Assembly (NCBI GenBank): GCA_004560375.1
Contig: SFVC01000065.1
Span: 1 to 5,016, forward strand
Direction: 5' to 3'
DNA: 5,016 nucleotides
Source: a bacterium
GTDB taxonomy: Bacteria > Bacillota > Clostridia > Oscillospirales > Oscillospiraceae
This document shows, in pieces, positions 1-5,016 of this stretch. The position numbers and the translations under genes are program-made. How positions within the stretch are numbered: the stretch's first letter is position 1; each line of letters starts with the position of its first letter. The notes below the pieces were generated by a model. That model ran no database searches, was not told the DNA's origin, and saw only the letters and a list, made by a program, of their open reading frames with translations.

Positions 1-2547
<2,547 letters not shown>

Positions 2548-2552
<5 letters not shown>

Positions 2553-2569
2553 CCAAATCCATGGCGCCC
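2548..2569 (-). other. 8-bp hairpin spanning the predicted 23S 5' end
   Basis: Inverted repeat GGGCGCCA/TGGCGCCC (2548-2555 and 2562-2569) with a 6-nt loop. The predicted first base of mature 23S (2552) lies inside one arm. It could be a precursor structure replaced when the 23S ends pair with each other, or it may mean that the mature end differs from the E. coli analogy. Confidence 0.5.
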
Positions 2570-2576
2570 GGCGCGG

Positions 2577-2600
2577 GCGGCCCGGGGGAAACCGGGCCGC
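2577..2600 (-). other. Spacer hairpin, 9 bp
   Basis: GCGGCCCGG at 2577-2585 pairs with CCGGGCCGC at 2592-2600 around a 6-nt loop. It lies shortly upstream of 23S in the transcript and is probably part of precursor folding or processing. No U-tract follows, so it is not a terminator. Confidence 0.6.
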
Positions 2601-2615
2601 TTCTGTCCTTGCTTC

Positions 2616-2644
2616 CGGGGCGCGCACTCGGTGGGCGCGCCCCG
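2616..2644 (-). other. Spacer hairpin, 10 bp
   Basis: CGGGGCGCGC (2616-2625) pairs perfectly with GCGCGCCCCG (2635-2644) around a 9-nt loop. It is a transcribed-spacer structure with no downstream U-tract. Its role is not known from sequence. Confidence 0.6.
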
Positions 2645-2683
2645 CGGTTCTGTTGCTAGTTGGAAGTCTGTATTCACTTTCCG

Positions 2684-2718
2684 CGCGCGCCCGCTTCTGT
2701 CAGGAGCGCGGGCGCGCG
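2684..2718 (-). other. Spacer hairpin, 11 bp, carrying a GACAGAAG copy
   Basis: CGCGCGCCCGC (2684-2694) pairs with GCGGGCGCGCG (2708-2718) around a 13-nt loop. The loop and its edge hold one copy of the recurring GACAGAAG motif (plus-strand 2694-2701). It lies just downstream of the boxA-like site in the transcript. Confidence 0.6.
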
Positions 2719-2722
2719 GCCG

Positions 2723-2734
2723 GTTGCCAAAGAG
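2723..2734 (-). promoter_or_regulatory. boxA-like antitermination site in the 16S-23S spacer
   Basis: The transcript reads CTCTTTGGCAAC here. The leader copy at 4576-4587 reads CTCTTTGGAAAC, a match of 11 of 12. Bacterial rrn boxA sites share a YGCTCTTT core, bind NusB/NusE, and typically occur both in the leader and before 23S. The position and duplication fit that role. The base before CTCTTT is T rather than G, so this is a variant core. Function is inferred. Confidence 0.65.
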
Positions 2735-2737
2735 ACC

Positions 2738-2778
2738 GCCGGGGGGACGGCCGCGCGGGATTCCGCGCGGCCCCCGGC
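2738..2778 (-). other. Strong GC hairpin just upstream of the spacer boxA
   Basis: A 10-bp perfect stem, GGCCGCGCGG (2749-2758) with CCGCGCGGCC (2763-2772), has a 4-nt loop. It is extended past a 5-nt bulge by GCCGGG/CCCGGC (2738-2743 with 2773-2778). It ends 3 nt before the boxA-like site in the transcript, the relative place of a boxB-type hairpin. It is also where tRNA 3' processing would occur. No U-tract follows. Confidence 0.65.
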
Positions 2779-2803
2779 ATTCAAGGGGTGGGGTCGGGGG
2801 GGA

Positions 2804-2880
2804 TGGTGGGCGCACATGGACTCGGACCATGGACCTCGTCCTTATCAGAGACGCGCTCTAACCAGCTGAGCTATGCGCCC
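2804..2880 (-). tRNA. ileT: tRNA-Ile (anticodon GAU)
   Basis: A full 77-nt cloverleaf with encoded CCA. The acceptor arms GGGCGCA (2874-2880) and TGCGCCC (2808-2814) pair over 7 bp, with discriminator A and CCA at 2804-2807. The D-stem is GCTC/GAGC with a GG-containing loop. The anticodon stem CGTCT/GGACG encloses the loop CTGATAA, giving anticodon GAU at 2844-2846. The T-stem CATGG/CCATG is perfect. The T-loop reads TCCGAGT, so position 55 is C instead of the U that becomes pseudouridine in nearly all elongator tRNAs. The gene sits between 16S and 23S, the classic place for tRNA-Ile, and is cotranscribed with them. The exact symbol (ileT/U/V style) is arbitrary. Confidence 0.96.
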
Positions 2881-3062
<182 letters not shown>

Positions 3063-3115
3063 GTCACCGGCACCTGCTTGGACGCCTTGCGGCGGCTTCG
3101 GTAGATGCCGGCTTC

Positions 3116-3159
<44 letters not shown>

Positions 3160-3445
3160 AGGGGCCGTTGCTGATGCCCCTTTACTAGCGATTCCGACTT
3201 CGTGCAGTCGAGTTGCAGACTGCAGTCCGAACTGGGGCCGGCTTTGGGGATCCGCTCGGCGTCGCCGCCTCGCTTCCCATTGTACCGGCCATTGTAGCAC
3301 GTTTGCAGCCCCAGGCGTAGGAGCCATACGGACTTGACGTCATCCGCGCCTTCCTCCCGCTTGACACGGGCGGTCCCGCCAGAGTCCCCGGCTTCAACCG
3401 ATGGTAACTGGCGGCACGGGTTGCGCTCGTTGCCGGACTTAACCG

Positions 3446-3483
<38 letters not shown>

Positions 3484-3578
3484 TCTGTGGGGAGGCCCCG
3501 AGGGGAAGCCCGCTTTCACGGGCCGCCCTCCCCATGTCAAACCTGGGTAAGGTTCTTCGCGTTGCCTCGAATTAAGCA

Positions 3579-3696
<118 letters not shown>

Positions 3697-3939
3697 ACCC
3701 ACGCTTTCGTCCCTGAGGGTCAGTGACGCGCCAGCAGACCGCCTTCGCCATCGGTGTTCCACCAGATATCCGCGCATTCCACCGCTACACCTGGTGTTCC
3801 GTCTGCCCATCGCGCACTCCAGCCCCCCAGTCCCCGCCGCACGCCCGGGGTTGAGCCCCGGGATTTCACGGCGGGCTTGGAGGGCCCCCTGCGGACCCTT
3901 TACGCCCAGTGAATCCGAATAACGCTCGCCACCTACGTG

Positions 3940-3971
<32 letters not shown>

Positions 3972-4374
3972 GCTTCCTCTCCCGGTACCGTCATTTGCTT
4001 CGTCCCGGGTGACAGAGGTTTACGACCCGAAGGCCTTCGTCCCTCACGCGGCATCGCTCCGTCAGGGTTGCCCCCATTGCGGAAGATTCTCGACTGCAGC
4101 CTCCCGTAGGAGTCTGGGCAGTGTCTCAGTCCCAGTGTGGGTGACCATCCTCTCAGACCACCTACCCGTCGAAGCCTTGGTGGGCCGTTACCCCGCCAAC
4201 AAGCTAATGGGACGCGAAGCCTTCCCCAGGCGTGAACTTTCGGGGCGGGGCCATGCGGCCCCGCCCCATCATTCTGTGTTAGACGCCGTTTCCAGCGCTT
4301 ATCCAGGACCCGGGGGCGGGTTCTTCACGTGTTGCGCACCCTTTCGCCACTGGATGCATCGCTGCATCCCGTCC

Positions 4375-4392
4375 GACTTGCATGCCTAATCC
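4375..4392 (-). other. Exact Pla46 planctomycete signature in 16S
   Basis: The plus strand reads GACTTGCATGCCTAATCC, identical to the Pla46 FISH probe for planctomycetes (16S around position 46). It supports a Planctomycetota assignment, although some neighbouring PVC lineages can share the site. Confidence 0.85.
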
Positions 4393-4476
4393 ATGCCGCC
4401 AGCGTTCATTCTGAGCCAGGATCAAACTCTCCGTGGAAAAAACCTGTAGAGGTCTGACCTGTCGATTCAGGTTCAT

Positions 4477-4506
4477 GCCGCGCCCCCCCCTTGGGGGAGG
4501 CGCGGC
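4477..4506 (-). other. Leader hairpin near the 16S 5' end
   Basis: GCCGCGCC (4477-4484) pairs with GGCGCGGC (4499-4506), continued by a C-run/G-run pairing with one bulged A. It lies inside the loop closed by the pre-16S stem. A smaller hairpin CCGGCGC/GCGCCGG (4528-4534 with 4540-4546) lies next to it. Confidence 0.6.
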
Positions 4507-4553
4507 TCTCAAAGTATCCGGAGGCGTCCGGCGCACATGGCGCCGGGCGCCCC

Positions 4554-4574
4554 GCACATCGCATTGCGCTGTCC
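4554..4574 (-). other. 5' arm of the pre-16S processing stem
   Basis: The transcript segment pairs with 2918-2938 on the far side of 16S. The perfect core is GGACAGCGCAATGC against its exact complement, extended by two G-U pairs and further Watson-Crick pairs. It begins directly after the boxA-like site, the order known from other bacterial rrn leaders. It is the expected RNase III cleavage region for releasing pre-16S. Confidence 0.85.
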
Positions 4575-4575
4575 T

Positions 4576-4587
4576 GTTTCCAAAGAG
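4576..4587 (-). promoter_or_regulatory. boxA-like antitermination site in the rrn leader
   Basis: The transcript reads CTCTTTGGAAAC, close to the CTCTTT core of bacterial rrn boxA, which recruits NusB/NusE so that RNA polymerase can pass through untranslated structured RNA. It lies 4 nt after a strong hairpin and just before the pre-16S stem, and is repeated in the spacer at 2723-2734. Confidence 0.65.
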
Positions 4588-4591
4588 GCCC

Positions 4592-4629
4592 GGGGACCCT
4601 GGCGCCCGGGCTTGCCCGGGCCTGTCCCC
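4592..4629 (-). other. boxB-position hairpin in the leader
   Basis: Nested stems GGGGAC/GTCCCC (4592-4597 with 4624-4629) and GCCCGGG/CCCGGGC (4604-4610 with 4615-4621) form one long hairpin with a 4-nt loop and internal bulges. It sits directly upstream of boxA in the transcript. The lack of a U-tract argues against a terminator. A boxB-like or structural role is inferred only from position. Confidence 0.6.
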
Positions 4630-4654
4630 TTCTGTCCGCCACCGTCTCGCGGAG

Positions 4655-4683
4655 GCGTGGCGCTTACTTTAAGCCCGCCACGC
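4655..4683. promoter_or_regulatory. Inverted repeat flanking the -10 region
   Basis: GCGTGGCG (4655-4662) and CGCCACGC (4676-4683) are perfect 8-bp inverted arms 13 bp apart. They enclose the predicted -10 hexamer. The layout suits a dimeric DNA-binding protein acting as an operator, but no regulator is identifiable and it could be a coincidence of GC-rich sequence. Confidence 0.4.
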
Positions 4684-4693
4684 GGGATTGCAA
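4666..4693 (-). promoter_or_regulatory. Putative sigma-70 rRNA promoter
   Basis: On the minus strand TTGCAA (-35, 4688-4693) and TAAAGT (-10, 4666-4671) are separated by 16 bp. Each matches the consensus at 4 of 6 positions. An AT-rich tract directly upstream resembles an UP element, and a GC-rich stretch follows the -10, as in stringently controlled rrn promoters. Transcription would start near 4659. It is the best candidate between the terminator and 16S. An alternative -10 (TTAAAG, 15-bp spacing) overlaps it. Confidence 0.55.
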
Positions 4694-4704
4694 GTCCCCC
4701 GCGG

Positions 4705-4725
4705 AAGATTTTTCCAATCTTTTTT
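4705..4725 (-). promoter_or_regulatory. UP-element-like AT-rich tract
   Basis: Twenty-one bases that are almost all A or T in a very GC-rich region. On the minus strand it reads A6 GATTGG A5 TCTT. It ends about 11 bp upstream of the predicted -35, the usual place for alpha-CTD contacts at strong rRNA promoters. Confidence 0.55.
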
Positions 4726-4745
4726 CCCCCAGCCCGCGTTTTCCA

Positions 4746-4770
4746 CACGGAGGGCGGCAGAAGCACGGAG
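4746..4770. repeat. CACGGAG repeat pair (inverted relative to 4942-5014)
   Basis: CACGGAG at 4746-4752 and 4764-4770, starts 18 bp apart, which is twice the 9-bp unit seen in the downstream cluster. The orientation is opposite to the CTCCGTG cluster at 4942-5014, so the two clusters face each other across the terminator and the octamer array. Confidence 0.7.
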
Positions 4771-4790
4771 GGCGCGGGGGGGGGCGGGGG
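4770..4790 (+). other. G-run tract with quadruplex potential
   Basis: The plus strand has four or more G-runs of at least 3 with 1-3-nt loops (4770-4772, 4776-4784, 4786-4790), fitting the G3+N1-7 quadruplex pattern. It lies about 80-100 bp upstream of the predicted promoter. The transcribed RNA would not carry it. It may only reflect GC-rich low complexity and is a likely place for sequencing error. Confidence 0.4.
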
Positions 4791-4830
4791 CGCCCCCCGG
4801 TCTCCGCAACCCCCTTGAATCCAGTTGGTC

Positions 4831-4892
4831 CTGGATTTCTGGATTTCTAGATTTCTGGATTTCTGGATTTCTAGATTTCTAGATTTCTAGAC
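4831..4892. repeat. Tandem octamer repeat, CTRGATTT x7 plus a partial copy
   Basis: Seven perfect-length 8-bp units starting at 4831, 4839, 4847, 4855, 4863, 4871 and 4879, plus a partial unit CTAGAC at 4887. Units are CTGGATTT or CTAGATTT in the order G G A G G A A, differing only at the third base. An inverted partial copy, AATCCAG, lies at 4818-4824. It is much more AT-rich than its surroundings and lies between the terminator and the rrn promoter. It looks like a slippage-type minisatellite. Frames through it give a repeating peptide and are not credible genes. Confidence 0.92.
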
Positions 4893-4897
4893 CCACC

Positions 4898-4941
4898 AAA
4901 AAAATAATCCCGGCATGGGCCATGCGGGCATGGCCCATGCC
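4898..4941 (-). terminator. Putative intrinsic terminator of a gene upstream of the window
   Basis: A 13-bp perfect hairpin, GGCATGGGCCATG (4912-4924) with CATGGCCCATGCC (4929-4941), has a 4-nt loop. On the minus strand it is followed by GGGATTATTTTTTT (4898-4911). The U-tract starts 4 nt after the stem, slightly far from ideal. It would insulate the rRNA operon from a minus-strand gene beyond 5016. The alternative is a REP-like palindrome. Confidence 0.6.
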
Positions 4942-5014
4942 CTCCGTGCTCTCCGTGCGCCCGGCTTGCCGGGCGTTTCCGTGCCCTCCGTGTTTATACT
5001 CCGTGGTCTCCGTG
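4942..5014. repeat. CTCCGTG repeat cluster with 9-bp pairing
   Basis: CTCCGTG occurs at 4942, 4951, 4986, 4999 and 5008, with TTCCGTG at 4977. They form three pairs of starts 9 bp apart (4942/4951, 4977/4986, 4999/5008). An 8-bp hairpin CGCCCGGC/GCCGGGCG lies between the first two pairs (4958-4975). Similar CACGGAG-type intergenic repeats are common in environmental genomes, to my general knowledge. The cluster probably continues beyond the window. Confidence 0.75.
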
Positions 5015-5016
5015 TT

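Larger units (their letters stand above)
2553..2803 (-). other. Internal transcribed spacer between tRNA-Ile and 23S
   Basis: About 250 nt without a gene. Almost all of it can be assigned to hairpins separated by short less-structured stretches. In transcript order these are a long GC hairpin (2738-2778), a boxA-like site (2723-2734), an 11-bp hairpin (2684-2718), an AT-richer linker around 2650-2680, a 10-bp hairpin (2616-2644), a 9-bp hairpin (2577-2600) and an 8-bp hairpin across the predicted 23S 5' end (2548-2569). The usual second spacer tRNA, tRNA-Ala(UGC), is absent. The motif GACAGAAGCGG occurs twice (2597-2607, 2691-2701). Confidence 0.85.
4438..4659 (-). other. Transcribed 5' leader of the rRNA operon
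   Basis: About 220 nt from the predicted transcription start to the 16S 5' end, with no credible open reading frame. In transcript order it holds a GACAGAAG copy (4629-4636), a long hairpin (4592-4629), a boxA-like site (4576-4587) and the 5' arm of the pre-16S stem (4554-4574). Three smaller hairpins follow (4528-4546, 4477-4506 and 4457-4472). The start coordinate depends on the promoter call. Confidence 0.65.

Noticed and set aside
2749..2772. Spacer hairpin as an intrinsic terminator
   Set aside because: No U-tract follows on either strand, and termination before 23S would not make sense here.
4433..4882. Overlapping short frames across leader, promoter and octamer array
   Set aside because: Low-complexity Gly/Pro/Arg-rich translations. 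The 8-bp repeat yields a repeating WISGFLDF peptide because 24 nt encode 8 residues. No credible ribosome-binding site or family.
4831..4892. CRISPR array
   Set aside because: Units are 8 bp with no spacers; it is a simple tandem repeat.
4993..4998. TATAAA on the minus strand as a second, upstream rrn promoter
   Set aside because: The -35 would fall at or beyond the window edge, and the hairpin terminator lies between it and 16S.

Overview
The window is almost entirely a ribosomal RNA operon read on the minus strand. In transcription order (high to low coordinates) it holds a repeat-rich upstream region (about 4730-5016), a promoter with an AT-rich upstream element (4666-4725), a structured leader (to 4438), a complete 16S rRNA gene (about 3005-4437), a spacer, tRNA-Ile(GAU) (2804-2880), a second spacer rich in hairpins, and a 23S rRNA gene. 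The 23S gene runs off the window at the equivalent of E. coli G2505. The last part of 23S domain V, domain VI and any 5S gene lie outside. I support no protein-coding gene. The open frames antisense to rRNA are the familiar spurious kind, and those upstream of the operon cross simple repeats.

The 16S gene contains an exact match to the target of the planctomycete FISH probe Pla46 (4375-4392) and a short V3 helix. With the high GC content this points to a Planctomycetota or nearby PVC-group bacterium, probably a deep or uncultured lineage. That placement is inferred from signatures, not from a tree. The 16S, tRNA-Ile and 23S genes are linked, whereas several cultured planctomycetes separate 16S from 23S.

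The non-coding parts are well organised. The leader and the 16S-tRNA spacer carry complementary arms (4554-4574 and 2918-2938) that would close a 21-bp pre-16S processing stem. A strong hairpin followed 3-4 nt later by a boxA-like CTCTTTGG occurs once in the leader and again in the spacer before 23S, as expected for rRNA antitermination signals. Further upstream are a probable intrinsic terminator (4898-4941) for a gene outside the window, an 8-bp tandem repeat (4831-4892) and 9-bp-spaced CTCCGTG/CACGGAG repeats on both sides.

The oddest observations are an apparent loss of about 58 nt from the 16S central domain (h25/h26 and part of h27, near 3626-3655) and a C in place of the near-universal U55 in the T-loop of tRNA-Ile. 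I see no new defence system or gene cluster here.
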